64,000 nucleotides of DNA, taken from assembly GCA_008360975.2 (NCBI GenBank), contig CM039184.1:34521797-34585796 (forward strand), given 5' to 3'. Below the pieces are notes generated by a model. That model did no database searches, was not told the origin of the DNA, and was given only the letters and a program-made list of their open reading frames with translations. The translations under genes and the position numbers were made by a program. Source of the stretch: Lichenostomus cassidix (lineage: Eukaryota > Chordata > Aves > Passeriformes > Meliphagidae). Positions 12,966 to 27,206 of this stretch are shown here, one piece after another. Numbering within the stretch: position 1 is the stretch's first letter; every line of letters starts with the position of its first letter.

Positions 12966-15900
12966 GATAACCCATCTGCAAGGGTTGCAGATATGTTTTG
13001 AAAAGAAGCTTCTGCTACTATTCCTCATAATTTTAAATTTTATTAACTTGTGCAATTAAAATTCTCACAGCAAATCAGCATATATCACTACAAAGTCATT
13101 TGACTGGCATCCACTATATCTTTCTTTGTAATCTGGTAGTTGTATGCCATCCCTTTTCCCTAGGAAAGTTGAGAAGGGGTTTTCTTTTATGTCAATTCTA
13201 CTCTCTTTGTATGCTTTATGTAAGTAACCTTTCTGGATGAACTTAATCAAGGGCTCTTCATTCTGTGTGATAGGAATCTGTTGAAGAAAAAAGTTTCCAC
13301 ACAGACTAATTAGTCATGGAACAAGATCTCTTAGCTACATTAGCCTCTCTTGGAGGATATACTGACAAGTTACCTGATTTTCACCAGTGAGAGTGGAAGG
13401 GAAGGAAAGCAGTGCAGTGTTTCTTTAAGCAGAATAAAGACAGCAATGTTCATTTGAAACAGACTTCCATTTGGTTAGTTAAATTTTACAGTGGCATATT
13501 TTTTTCTAGATTTGTTATTAATTGACTGTAGAGTTTTGAAATGTATCAAAAGTGAGGGTCAGCTATATAAATGTTAATTTCACTGGTAGAATGAAAGAGA
13601 ATTTAAAATTTAATGAGAAATGCCTATCCGAAGTGGGAATAAGGGAAAAGTTATTACAAATTCCAGTGGTATAGGTGTATAGGTGTTAAGATTTAACCCT
13701 GCTGATGGGAGAGGTTGAAACAATTCTCATCAATAGTGCTGAATAATGATAACAGCATGAAAATCATAGATCACCTTCTGTTTTCACCCAGAGTATCATA
13801 AATTTTTACTCTCTGACATTAGGTTAATCAATGTGCACAGACCCCAGGAGAAGATTTTCCAGGTCTTTTCCTCTTCTGGCTTGCTTTCTACCTCCATGGA
13901 AGAAAGAGTCACCTTGGAATTTGAATGACCTTACTCTTTTGCCTCAGCTCAACATGGAGCATCCACACAGATCATCCTTCTGTAAATGATGGAGCCACAT
14001 GCAAACAAAACCACCTTACTTAGTTATTTTAAATTAAATACTCAAAAGCATAAATGCCTAAACTATAGGAAGTGATTAGTATTCTAGGAGGGGACACCAT
14101 GAACACAATACTTTACCTTATATAAATAAAGCAGGTAATAAATATAAATGAGGAGATAAGGCTAGAGCTAAGCTGTGCAGAAGAGATGTAAGAGATTAAT
14201 GTATGCTAATAAATTTCCCTTGAAGTAAGGAACCATAGCCAAGAAGGGAAAACTTGTCCTAATGATATTAGATAGAAAAAATATGGATCACAATTTCTGG
14301 CAAAGATTCTAAATGTGGAAATTCTCGTCTGTTTTTAAACGATTTTGTCTCCAATATTTGGCCAGCATTACTGTCTGACACACATGAGCTATCAAAACTG
14401 AAAACTGTCCTCCTAGCTTTGAATATGAACTTCAGTACAAGAACACATTCAGTTAGAAAATCCTGAGAGAAGACATAGAAGGAATCCTGACAATTCTCAC
14501 TGCAATTTCCAGCCCAAGACTGATTATCAGGAATCTTCCTACTGTAACAAAAGTAGCAATTAAAAGAGGAAAAACAAATCATCCTAGAAGGCCAGACGTA
14601 ACCTAGGCAACTTGAGAAATGTATGAGGAAACAGTCACGGAATACACATCATGTGCTTGTGCATTCTTGCAAATACATGAAATAAAATTATACTTATTTC
14701 CTGCAAATAAACAGAACAATAAGTTCTGAAGCATGTTACAGGTTATTGTACAAAACTGGCATGTAATGCAGTCTTTTTAATGCTCACATAAATTAAACAA
14801 ATATAAATGCAATTGCCTTGAATGAGTTGAGATTTCCTCAGAATACTCTAAGCATATACATTCCTTCTTCTAAGAAAGATGGAAATGAAAATGGATTCTT
14901 CCTCAATAACAAGCAAAACAGACTGGTTAACCACTCTGTTATTCCTTTAGTTATGTATTTCTTTTAGATTCCTAGCAAAATAAACAAAATCAAAGCCTAC
15001 AATATACTAAAATGTCAAATATTTACTTGATTTTTTCTTTTTCACTGTTGTTTGGAGGAGCAATAATGTAAGAAAAGTATGCATACAGATGTTTCCTGAT
15101 TTTGAAAAATGGAACTCTTGTTAACTCTTCGAAATGCTTATAACTGTTTGACATAATCACATTGATGAACTCAAATTATTTAAGTTTTCTTTTGTTGCAC
15201 AGAGAGCTGCAAGCCAAATTACCCATTTTGCAGGCTTTTGCTGTTGTGATCCACTAGCCTAGAGCATCAGAAAGAGGTTCTTTGAAACTGTAAATGTTAA
15301 TAACCTTTCTATGAGTAATTTGTCCTGTCCTTGGTATTTTGGTATTCTACTAGGCAAGTCCAATGTTTCCAAAGAAAATGAAGTTAAAATCAAATTCTAC
15401 TCATTGAAATTGGACACTCCCATAGAATTTCTTATATTGGCACTCAGTTGTTCTGAGACCTCCTGTTGCATTTTTGTTCTAAGAGTAAGACTATTAATTC
15501 ATAAAATTTAGTTCTTTAGACTCTATACTTCAACATGGCCAGTGTTTGGTAGAGAAATTTGATTTAGATTTAAGTCACATTTTACTGAGAAACTAGCTAT
15601 AATATATTGTGAGAACTCCATTTTAGGATAGTTTGTCTTTAAGCAGATGGTTGACTTGGTCAAGAAATTAGGTTTTCTCAGTCAGTAGACCATTTTTCAG
15701 TAAAGTAGTAACCCATTCCTACGTACCAGAATGGTCTTGACAACCGTTCTCTTAGTTTATCAAAAATAGATTATGTGTTGGTTAGATAAGAATTAAGTCA
15801 CCAAAGAGTAGGGGTTATGTGTTAAAGAGCCAGTGCAAAGTTACCCATCAGCACATTTGACACCTGGTGAGATTTCTTGGCATTTATTAAATATCAAATG

Positions 15901-18900
15901 GTGACATTTAGTAAGGCAAAAACACATAACCTGCTACTAACAAGCTGTCAAGATGCTATTGCCTATATGAGCACAACTAAAAGAGCAGCAAATATGTTTA
16001 TGTATACACATGCATAAACACACATACACCAAAAGCTGCAAAATCACTAAGCCATATGCTGGTCCATGTATTATTTAGCATTTTATCATTCATTTATCAT
16101 ATTCTGTCTTTAAAAGGCCATAACATGTGTACAACCACTCATCTGCTTTGCCCATTCACACCACTTGGTTCTGGGATGTCTGCTGATACTGATATAGATA
16201 CTGGACATTAATTTTTTGTGCGTTTAGTCATATACCCTTTAAAAAAGTGTTCATGGGCAACCTGAAAAAAATCTGAAACACTTCAGAATCTGAAAAGAAA
16301 CATCCTTTTTTTGGTGTCATTTTATGCCCACACTTGATTTTTCAGGGCTTATGTTGCCAGTCTTTTCTAAAACTCATTTATTGGTCTTGTTGCCCTATAG
16401 ATGTGTGACATCCGCATAAGAACATCACCAAGAAGCATGCAAGATTTTAACTCTTATATGTATTGATAGTTCACTACCGACATAACTGAGGGGAGATTTG
16501 GAGGGAGTATTTTGTTTCTGACCATCAAGACTTACCAACAAGGATTTGGTAAGAATGGACCTTGTGCAAAACTGTTTTTCTTGAGGATTCTTTTCTTTTA
16601 ATTCAATTCTTTTTTGTTTAATTCTTTAATTCTTCTTACTCAGTTTAATACTATTTGGGTTAAAGTTGTTTCTAGCTTGAGAGCGTTACATCTTGACCAG
16701 CAGTTTTTCTACAAGGACAAAACATAGTACATTGCTAAGAAAATGGATCACACATTATGTGTTCCAGATATATAATGAATTATTCTTACCTTGGACTATT
16801 TTTGAACTGCAGTGTTGTTTGGGAATATTTGCTTGTAAATCCTGATGATATACATTCTTTACTGATATGTATCTACTGCCTGGAATTATTAAGCAGATGC
16901 AGCACAAGAATAAATGAATGGGGAAAAAGAGATGTATAATAGGAATGGGCAGAATGGAAGGCTTTTTTATTTTTATTCTCGGGTGAAGCAAATTGTCTTG
17001 AGAGCTCTATCAGGACGTGATCTGCCAATGCCAGCTTTTGTAAACCTTGATAGTTTTTGCATCTGTGTTAGAACAATAGACTAAACAAAATCAGGTTTGC
17101 CTTCCTTGTAGTTTTTCAATAGCCTACATACAAATAAACAAATAAGAACAGGGATTTTATCTAAAAATTAATAGTAAAATTCATAGTAAAACTAGGAATA
17201 GGAATTCCTAGTTCTTATATTTGTCAAACTATTAGTGGGAGATGGTAAACAGATAGATCATGACTGATGAACTATTAATGACTTTTGTAGTCCATAAAAA
17301 ATATCAAAGTGCAAAGAGATAAGAAGGCTTTCAGAAAATCCTGGGACAGCCTCTGAAGTGTCAGTGACACCTTTGAAGATGGATGCGAAGATCACATGTG
17401 CACATACTGGAGAGAAGATCCAGCAGAGTCTAAAGACACTGTAAGAAAATGCACAATTCTCTATACAAGGTGCCAGTTAAAAGATTTGTATCCAGATCTT
17501 TAGGCTGGTAACTCTGCCATTATACCTTTTAATAAGCTGCAGAGTAATGTTACCAAAAGAAGAGACATGACTGAATTAATGGAGGCCCTGGAAGAGACTA
17601 GAAGTATATTCAGAAGCAATACTGTGGCCAGTATGATCAGCTTTCCCTGAATTAATACCTGGTAGTTCTACTTGCATGTCAGTGATTCCTAGAGATAGTT
17701 GTAAATTAGTGTCCTGAAGCTGCAGAAGTCTCTGCTATGCCTAGAAGTAGCTTTTGAATCATCAGGCAAAAGAAATCAAACAAAGTGAACTCACACATTG
17801 CAAATGGCATTAAAAGAAATATATAATTATACAAGATTTCTAGCTGTGCTGTGATGTTACCTATTTGCTGCCATCAGCCCAAATTTAAAAGCTGATCATC
17901 AAAACCAAGTGAAATAGAACAGACAGAAAATGAAACCACAAGATTAATTTAGCCCAATCTTAATTGCAATGATTTATCATTGTCCAGTGGGCATTGCAAA
18001 AAAAAAAAAATTTAACAAATCTCACAGAAAGATTAATCACTACCCAGTAATAAACTTAGTCTCCACATCATACATAAAATTAAACATGAAGTTTCCCCAT
18101 GAGACTTGGATTATTATTTAAATACTTGAATTATTATCACTTTAGTGTTCCCATTCTGCAGAATTTCCATTTCTGCTTTAGCTTTAAATGAGATCTCATT
18201 TGTGCAGAATTGTCTTGACAACCTCAAGAATTGTGAAACATCCAGTGCTCAGGGCTGCTTTGGGATGAGCTTGGTCTGCACTGTTCTCACTTATTTTACT
18301 GGGAAAAGACAGGAACCCAGTGAGGTCCCATATGGATCCATCTGCTTCTTTCCACCCAGTTTTTTTCTGAGGGTGTCACAGTCCTACCACTTGCAAGTGC
18401 AGTCCTCTGCAAAAGGCAACCACTAAATGCTGCTGGGGCCATGTGAGCAAACTGGTGCAGAGAGTGGTAATGTTATGATGGGAAACACTGCTGGGGACAC
18501 ATTCAGTGCAGGCAGCTACGTGTTTAGTGTATGTAGACCTGAAATCATCATTGAAAGGAAAATTTGAGTAATTCCTTTCTTTCAAAATATGATAGTAGCA
18601 AACCCACATTTTTAAATGTTGCCCTTTGTTTGAAACGATCATATTAAATCATGAATACCTAGTGGGTCAGTGCCTTCCTTGTTCAGCAGACCAAGTTATC
18701 TTCCAGGCTCGTGGCACGGCATGCTAGGCATGTGCAGCAAGTGAGCACACTGTCTTGCTATTAATAAGGGTTTTTCATCATGTTTTCCTTGCTGGGGTAA
18801 CAGGGAAGTTTGAGAGATTTCCTAGAAAGGCTGGAGGTGAGCAAAGAGGAGGTTAACCTGTGAACTTTAGGGGATGCATAGAACTGGGCTCTCCTAATTT

Positions 18901-20800
18901 GGAGGGGCTTTTTTCTCAGATAGGTAATGACATATCGTGTCACCATAGGAGTAGCAGCTTCGTAGCTACAGGATATGGGGATGTATTTCTCCTTCTCATA
19001 GACTGAACTGGCAAATAATGGATGTTTGTGTGACATGATGAATTCAATGGGTTTGTTTAATCCCTTTGGCAAAACACATTTCACAACTTTTGACAAGAAA
19101 CATCCATTAGCTGCTCTTCCTACCCTCAAGTAATTTCTTTCTGATGTCTTTAATTAGACTTTTAAAAATGGACTGATTTTATTGCATGACATTTTCTGCA
19201 AAATTCCTATGTGAATAGAATTTTATCAAATGCTTAAAGGTAGTTCCTCCTTGAAGCTTAATCAATAAAACAAACAAGTAGAGCTATTAGGGAAATGCAA
19301 AATAAAATCAGACAAAATTATATAAAAATTTCATGAACAACATGTTTCTTCCAAGAGGATCTTAAGTTTATGTATAAGAAAGGGTTTTGAAAAAGTTATC
19401 AGATGACCATACGAGTCATTCCTTACAGTGTGTTGGCTGAGATCTGATGGGTGCCTAAGATTTTCCTTGTTTATGAGCTAGGGTGCTTCTTTTTAGGAAT
19501 GTTCTCCTCAAGTGTTATCTATAGTAGAAAAATCACCCAAAGTTACAGAGTATAGCTTCTAGTAATGACGTAGCTGAGAACTTGCACACAGACAAAACTA
19601 TTAGAGTTGATGACTGTCAGCATCCTAATTGGGTCATCATATTAATTCCCCCCCTCTTTCTCTATGGATGTGAGCTTTTTTAAAATGATGGAATATTTGG
19701 TTCCAGATAAAAATAATACATAAAACAATCAGCAAAAATTAGAACAATGAGCAAGAAAACACTAAACTACAAAATGACACACTACAGTAAAATGATAAAT
19801 TGCAGCGCTAGCTTTTCATTCAATGTTTTATGGATGTGCTGAGACTTTATAGTGTCTCCTGCTGTTAACAGCTCTTGGGCTAATTAGCAGATGCTTAAAA
19901 CCTCTAAAGATTTGGCCCAGAATTGCTAATTACCTCCTCTATATCCCAGACTGCAGAGAGCCTGCAAATACAGGGTATGTGCCATGCACCTTTCAGGCAT
20001 GCACTCCTCACTCATAATAAAAATCACACGAGGTTTTCTGAAACACCAGTTTTTGATTGCCTCAGGATGTAGGTTTTTTAAAGAGGTTAAGATTGGGTCA
20101 CATTCTCACATTTGATCTCTCACAGTTCAAGAACCCGATAGCATTGATACCAGCTTTTAAGTTAATAAAATCTTCAGTCATAGAAACAGCACCCATGCTT
20201 ATAAAGAGCAAAGCTGCTCATTGTGTTAAATGGTGTCCATGTAATGTTTATGTGCTCTTTAACACCAACACGTTTACATCCTAGAAAAACTAACCAAGCA
20301 AAGCTCCTCATTTATAATGTAAGCTTCAGAAAGTGACTTCCTTAGCTGATAGGTTGATACTTTGTTTAGAGGTAACTGGGGTTGTATAATGCTACATTTC
20401 TTCATTTTAAAAAATGTATTGTAAAGCACTAACAACTGACATCTTTGAGAAAAGAAATTTTCTCAACAATCTACATTTTAGGGATGTTTCAGTGTATTTG
20501 CAAACCGGTACTTCTGTGTGAACATATGTACAGTATGGAAGAAACACTGTTATGGTTTGAATTTCTGTGCCCAGTTTTATGTTTTTCACCTACTTAAACT
20601 AACAATTTCTTTGTGTGATGAACAGAAACACCTACCTTCAGTAAAGCTAGTTTTTCTAATACTGTTATTAAATAATCATGGCTCATGTAAGACTGTAATA
20701 TTTTTTTCATATCCAATGCTTTTTGCAGAATAGGTTATTCTTGTCAGCTCAGTTTAGCATAACAACTGTCAAAATTTGGCCCGTGTTGCTGAGAGCTCCA

Positions 20801-20817
20801 TTAGTCACAGTGACTAA
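20801..20817. promoter_or_regulatory. Perfect palindrome with AP-1-like half-sites
   Basis: The 17-base string TTAGTCACAGTGACTAA is an exact inverted repeat with 8-bp arms around one central base. Each arm carries TGACTAA or its complement, one base away from the AP-1 consensus TGASTCA. It lies about 320 bp upstream of the ERVL-type LTR. A binding function is only a possibility, since short palindromes of this kind are expected by chance in tens of kilobases. Confidence 0.2.
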
Positions 20818-21132
20818 AACCCTTATATCTATCTATTCTTAGTTCAGTCCTACGCTATCTAACATCTCAAGGCCTAAAAACTCTTGAGTATAGAGTGGTT
20901 GTACATGCCAGAGGTAACTGTTCCAAAGGTCTCTTGGAGGAGAGGACCATATCAGATCAGTTAGAAGCAAATTGTGGTGAGAGCATTTTGAAGTTAAACT
21001 AATCAGATTTTCCTGAAAAGGATGTTGAACCTCTCATGGGATCACCTCTCCATTAGAGCTGTGCACAGTAGTAATATCCAAATAGTGGATGTGACCTCTT
21101 TTACCAACACAGAGGTAAAATCTGTTCCTGGC

Positions 21133-21708
21133 TGTGCTGCTTTCAGCTGCTTTTCTTCACAGGAGTTGCTATAGGTCAAAGTTTTGAATCTGTGCTGTGA
21201 ACAGCATTGATAACACAGGGGTGTTAGTGTTACTGCTGAACAATGCTGAGTCAAGGCCTTTTCTGCTTCTCACATTATCCCACCAGTGAGGAGGCTGGAG
21301 TGGCACAAGGAGGTGGTCGGGGACACAGCCGGGACAGCTGACCTGCACTGACCAAAGGGATTTTCCATACCATTGGGTGCCTTGCTCAGTATGTGAAGGG
21401 AGGAGAAGGATGTGGGACATTTGGAGTGATGGTGTTTGTCTTTCCAAGTCACCATTCTGCGTGATGGAGCTGTGCTTTCCTGTGATGGCTGAACACCTGC
21501 CTGCCTGTCAGTGAGACATGGTGAATGAGTAACTTGTTCTGTTTAGCTTGTGAATGTAGCTTTTGCTTTACCTATCAAACTGTCTTTATTTCAACCCACA
21601 CGTTTTCTTAGTTTTACTCTTTCAATTCTCTCCCCACCCCATTCACTCCAAGGGGTGAGTGGAGCACCAGTGAGGATCTTGGTTGCCACCTTGGGTTATA
21701 CCATTACA
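21133..21708 (+). mobile_element. Solo LTR, avian ERVL type
   Basis: This 576-bp segment matches, along its whole length, the LTR of the ERVL-class endogenous retrovirus that is abundant in neoavian genomes. It starts with TGTGCTGCTTTCAGCTG at 21133. Further on come GGGACACAGCC near 21320, the CCATACCAT motif at about 21367, the GGAGTGATGGTGTTTGTCTT block near 21424, and CTGTCTTTATTTCAACCCAC at about 21581. It ends in ACA at 21708. Both ends carry the canonical TG and CA. The 5-bp flanks are CTGGC at 21128-21132 and TTGAC at 21709-21713. They differ by two transitions and so could be a decayed 5-bp target-site duplication, the size typical of ERVL. About 13 bp near the 5' end of the family consensus appear deleted, and the promoter position, usually TATAAA after the CTCAG motif, reads TATGTGAA. 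No internal retroviral genes are next to it. It is an old solo LTR left by recombination between the two LTRs. Confidence 0.88.
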
Positions 21709-24671
21709 TTGACCTAACAGTTTCATTTTGTTTGGAATACTCTTAATGCATAATTTTAAGACTTCAAATACTGTTAAAAACATGAAGTGTCAGCCTTTGC
21801 TGGTCACGTATGTTTTAGGAAGCATGAGAGTAAATGGCTGGGAAGCACATTTTATGAGTCAGTAGTTGACTCTTAAAATTTTCTTCAGACTGTAAAGATA
21901 TGTACTGCTAACATCCTTTTCGCTTTAATAGTTGTATTTTGTATCTTTGTATTTCTAACATCTAACCGTCCTAATGAATCTTGATGATGATACATATAGA
22001 TATCTCTATTATTTCTTAGTGAATTTTTATGGATGTCTTATCAGTAAGCTGAAACCATTCCTGATTGAGTTAGTTTGATGTACTTCAAAACATACTAGGA
22101 ATAATGAGTAAGCAGTACATAAAATCACAAACCTTAACAAAAATTAGGTGGCATTAGGTGTATTTTATGTCTGATTTTTATCAACTGGCTCAACTTTTCT
22201 ACTGTTCTTTTCGTGATGTAAAAGAACACTGCTCATAAGTAGTGACACCAATGTCTCTATAATTTCACTGTTGCATTGAAGCAAAATAATTTTTGCCTGA
22301 GATTTAGAGGCTGTATTTTTCCAGACAAAGAAGCAGGCCATTCAAATGCACAGGAATGGGTCCAAACTACGATAAAGAGATCTTTTGCTTAGAGGACAAA
22401 TCTGGGATTTTGCCAGAAAAGAGTAATGAAAGTTCTTATGGCTTTAAATGCCATATTTAATTCACAAACCACCCCCAGTCTGACAAGAGAAAGAAAAGTT
22501 AAAAAATTATATGTCTATTCATTGGTATCTTCCTTATTGACACTCTGCTAAAATGTCTGCATATATAAGCATTTTCTGAGAACTCCAAACTGAGTTCACT
22601 CTATGATGGTTCAATGATGGTTTCCATAGTAGTAGTTGTAGTAATGAATAAGATCATGAGGATCTTTTTCCTTATTCCAAAAAGGACTTTCATTTTTGTA
22701 CAAGGAAAGTCATTGTGTGAATTCTAAGAGATGGTAAAACTCTTGTAATTTAGAAAGAAAAAAAACAGTTTTGGCTCAGGAGATGCTGTGACTTGTCTCC
22801 AGTGTCTCTATCTTGTTAGACGGGTTTATTAATGTATTTGGTATTTATCCTTATGTTGTGTTTAAATTTTCGATATTTACAAAATTTCAAAGTTACTTGG
22901 ACTTTTTGGGGTATATTTAAAGGACATTAAATGACCAGAAATATGAATATGGCCATCAAAACAGGTGTTTGAAATTAAATATATAAGTTTACTATCAGCC
23001 TTTAGGATTCTGCTTGCTCAGAATTTGCTTACATGGAAAACTTCAACATCAAGCCAGCTAATTGTGTCAAAATAAATCTGTCATTCTCTGTCATGCTGTT
23101 TTCTTGTTTGAATTGTTGTTGCATGGTGTCAGTCATCTGTGTGAAATCTGTGAAAATGCATGGATCACAAATGTTCTATGAATGCTAGTTATTCAGCTAG
23201 CAGGCATTTTCATTGTGATTTGTAATTTAAATACAAAATTGTGTGTGACCGGTGGCACAAGTCAGTGCATTGATCAATGCATAATGAAGAATACTGAAAA
23301 TGTGGACTTAGTTACAAGCAGTAGCAGAGATTGAAATTGCAGCTAGTAAGTCAGAAAACATTTGAATGTTCGTTCCTAGCTTACAATGTTTTGAAGAAGG
23401 AATAAAATTTCTTTACTGCTTACATATATATAAACAAAGCTCTTGAGAAATGACAAACTTGAAACACAAATGTTAGAAATTAAGGCACTGCCATTTTCAG
23501 ATCCCCATGCATTCATGGAAACTCTTTACATTAACAGTCACCTTTTTTCCCCTGTCCTTTGTCTTCTCATGTTTTTTTATTTAATGCATTTCTCTTTTCA
23601 ACAAATAGATGGCATCAAAACGCACAGCAGAATTTCTTCAGAAATCTGTACAAAATCTTTAAATGGATTTAAAATAAAAGGGGAGGGAGGGTAAGCTGAA
23701 AAAGTACTAAGGCCAATGTAAAATCAAAGGAAGAAAATAAATTAATGAAAATTTAAAGAGAGTAAAGAGGCACCATTGTTCGTGAATATTTTATGTCAAG
23801 AGTTGAGTACTCTTTTGAAAGTTAAACACTTAAAGAAGGGATCATTCTCTAATTCTGATCTAGCTAAACTGAAATAATTAATTGCAAGTGAACCACAGAA
23901 GACCTAATGTTTTATTGTATTTGCTTTCTAGTCAAGCTCCCACAGAGCTTCTCTCTCTTTTTTTTTTCTCTTAAGAAGAAGTAACTAAAAGACTAACTTA
24001 CGTGTTTCTCTCTCTCTCCCTGATAGAATAAGAATAAAAAATGGACTTACAGCTGTTACAGCCATAAGAGTCTGGCCATATTAATCCAAACAGGTGGCCT
24101 AAAGGTCTAGGGATGTTTATGAAAGCTGGAGCATATCAGGGTATCAGTAGCAGACCATAAAGGGTAGAAAAATCAGACAAAGAATGAAGCATAATTAACA
24201 TACCTGTGCAGAACACAGTGGTAAGCCATGTCTGCTTCCTACTATCATGACTGGCATCTTCACTTCTCTCATGCCATGTATTTAAATTAGACAGCTTAGA
24301 AAACTATCTGGCACCAAAAGAAATCCTACGCCCATTGCGTTAATAGTGCTTCCGATCAATTCAGCAGTTGCAAAATGTTATAATTTCTGTTAACTGGGGA
24401 TTTTCAGTCATGCCACGATGCACAGACCACAGGTATTACAACTGTGACATCTGCCTTGACAAAGCCCAGCAGCCAAAGGCAAAAAGTCTTCTCACCCCAC
24501 CCCTAAAATGAAATTTTTGATAACTTAACTAGTCATTAAATAAACATTATAATTAAATAACTGCTATGTAAAATAGACATTTCTAGGGAAAAGGGAACTG
24601 ATTTTGTTATACCTTGCTTTTTAAACAGTAATGACTAACATGCTGGAGAGTATAATTGGGTGTGTACATGC

Positions 24672-24708
24672 GGATGGATGGATGGATGGGTGGATTAATG
24701 GATGGATT
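24672..24708. repeat. GGAT tetranucleotide microsatellite
   Basis: Roughly nine GGAT units run on the plus strand, interrupted near the 3' half by GGG and TTAA variants. On the minus strand it encodes His-Pro-Ser-Ile repeats in an otherwise meaningless open frame. Confidence 0.85.
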
Positions 24709-25221
24709 CCGGCATGGTTTGCTGCTTCAAAGAGAGACTTAAGCTTAATTGTAGGCCTCTTTCTTCTGTTACCATAAGGGAACCAGAAACATATTGAAAT
24801 TATTGTCATGGCAGTAAGCATGTGGCAGGGAGCAGCTAAAAGAAACCTTCTACTGCTAGAAAGCCAGATCATGTTGAAAATATTTGAGTTTATATTCAAT
24901 ATATGTGCAGAGAGGGAAAGCAATGACACACTGCCATTATTACTGTATTATTTCAGGTTAGGCTGACAAAAACCACTCAAAATGCCCCAACCAAATAAAG
25001 ACTAAACATCCATTTGTCAGTATTATTATTACTCAAAGCATATTGAGCCAAGTTCACAAGAGAAAAGATTTCACAGTGGGAGCTATAGCTGGTGGCATGT
25101 TAGTACACAGAAAGGAAGTTTAGGGATAGGATAAAAGCAAAAGCTAAAAGGGAACACTGTCCTCAGTTGTCATCCTCTGGAGACAGTCTTTAGGAAGCAT
25201 GTAGAAATGGTGGTGACAAGT

Positions 25222-25246
25222 GATGAAGATGATGATGATGATGATG
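25222..25246. repeat. GAT trinucleotide microsatellite
   Basis: A short tract of GAT units, including one GAA near its start, that is otherwise uninterrupted. It is a likely length-polymorphic site, with no gene around it. Confidence 0.8.
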
Positions 25247-27206
25247 GTTTTTGTGTGATGCTTTCTTCCTAGGGCAATATGCTTTCCAGTGGGACTTGCT
25301 TAACCCCCTTACAGCTTGATTCTTGCTTATGAGGCTGTTGGCACTGACGGAACATGCTAACTGTGTGCAAGTACAGCATCCTGGTTTTCTCTTCAGTTCC
25401 TGTATGCATGTATTATTGGATAATATTTATACAGTGTTTCAATGATTGTTATCTGCCTTCTTTTGCATTGTGTTTATGTTTCTCTATATAAAGAAACCCC
25501 AGAAAACAAGAGATAAAGGAAAGCAAAGGCAGGGCAACCTACCACCAGTGGTATTTGCTTTCTGAGAAGAGCAACAAAAATAACAGCAGGTTTTACAGGT
25601 GCAAGATCATGAGACCGACATCACATGAACAGCAGCATGGGAATCCCAGGGGGATCCATGGCCACAGAGGTGTGGAAAAGAGTCTGCTGCCATAGCTGAG
25701 GGGAAGGGCTTCAGAGCTGCAAACAGTGGGCCTTTAGCAATAACTAAGCATTAGCACTAAGACACCCAAGTTACAGTGTACCAAGGTAGACCAGCTTTCA
25801 TGTGAGATTTGAATTTAAGCATTTTGGAAAAGATTTTATGTTTTCTTATCCTTTGTCCTGCAAAAGGGATACTCCAGGGAGTGTCAAGTCATAGGTAGCT
25901 TTTTAAGGGAGGATAAATCCATTTGCAAAGGGAAAAGAGAAGATAGACATTGCCTTGGATTACATCCTGAAGATAAAGCTTTAAAGTGTTTTTTCAAAGT
26001 ATTTTAAATGTTTTGACAATTTCCAATGCATTCTTTTTTATTTTTAACATTTTTATTTCGTGTTAGAATATTTATAAAGCTGTTTTATTTACTTTTTGTT
26101 TTATTGAAAGGTTAGTGCCAATTATACTGATTTCTTCAACTTGAAATATCTAAACAATGAGTGAAAAAATTTCTTTGGTCAGTCTAAAGCACAGTGCTTT
26201 GCAATCAGTACTGTTGTGCTGTTTGGTGGCTACTGTTTTCTGCTTGCATAGAGCAAAGCAAGGACAAGCTCTAAATCTAGATATTTCAATTTTTTTCTGC
26301 TAACTAATAATTTTTTAATTGCATTTTTGTTTTACTGGCAAATACCCCTACCTATAGACGTTATAGCATAGGGGAATGAAAAAATTTAAGATAATTAATA
26401 GTTTAAGTATAAGCAGATTAGTAATAAATGAAACACAAATAGATTCATTTACTATGGGAAGCTCCATACCAGGAGCTTCCCAGAGTAAATGGGAATGGAC
26501 AGACAAAAGTACCTGGAAATGTGCGGGAAATGTCAGTGACTTTCTTTGTGCATGGGCGAAAGTCAGTGACAATTTAGTGAGAAAATGTATTACCTCCCAG
26601 GAGAGTAGCTATTTGGAGCAATATTTCTTCCCAGAAAGAAGGCTAGGAGTTGTTTAATGGGGAGCAGGAGCTTGTGCTGCCCAAAGAGCGGAGGGGAGGA
26701 ACAGAATGAAGGCAGGATATGAGGCATGAAACATGATATGATGGAAGACAACAGAACAAGAAACAGATAGATCTTTGTTTTACTTGGAGGCTGAGGTGGA
26801 AATTTAAAGGTGATTTGTTAGGTGCCAATTGAATGCTATTTCTTTTTCCCTCACGCTGTTTTTTCTTTCTTCAAGGAACTGCAGAGTATAGAGAATTTTT
26901 GGCAAGATGCATTTAGTGGCAAGAAGTTTAAGTGGATATGTTGGGGGATGGAAGAAGAGCAGAAAAAGAGACTAAATGGAACTTTTACTCCCCATACATA
27001 ACTGGAAACATTCCAGACAATGTCAAACCAGAAGCAGCCTTCATTCTTTTTGTGTAGTTATCACAGAAGGAAAACAAGTTTGGTCAAAGCCATCTTTTGG
27101 ACTTGTCTCTGGGACTTACCTTTGCAGTTGTACACACAAATTCTTAGATTGTCCCCTCCTACCTGAAAACATGCTTTCCAACTAAGGCCTTTTAAATTTT
27201 CAAGTA

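Larger units (their letters stand above)
8606..21132. other. Long stretch without recognised genes
   Basis: I see no gene, structured RNA or mobile element that I can name. The longest open frames are 143 codons at 12368-12799 (plus) and 122 codons at 18761-19129 (minus). Neither shows a recognisable domain, and both are within what chance gives in a region of this size. Small features are a T/G-rich tract at 10759-10784, a two-copy 18-bp repeat at 12930-12965, and a short perfect palindrome at 20801-20817. The 12.4-12.8 kb segment is somewhat less AT-rich than its surroundings, which is why its open frame is longer. Confidence 0.55.
21709..27206. other. Stretch with simple repeats, no recognised genes
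   Basis: No gene is recognised between the ERVL-type LTR and the CR1 at 27.2 kb. There are two microsatellites, listed separately at 24672-24708 and 25222-25246. A slightly GC-richer patch at about 25590-25780 does not resemble any element I know. Short open frames of up to about 100 codons occur on both strands and have no recognisable content. Confidence 0.55.

Noticed and set aside
18761..19129. 122-codon minus-strand frame
   Set aside because: The sequence shows no recognisable domain, and its length is not exceptional for the window.
22203..22228. 9-bp inverted repeat with 8-base loop, and similar small hairpins at 17190-17213, 28641-28666 and 61455-61482
   Set aside because: Arms of 9-10 bp recur by chance in AT-rich DNA, and none shows a precursor-microRNA or transposon-end arrangement.
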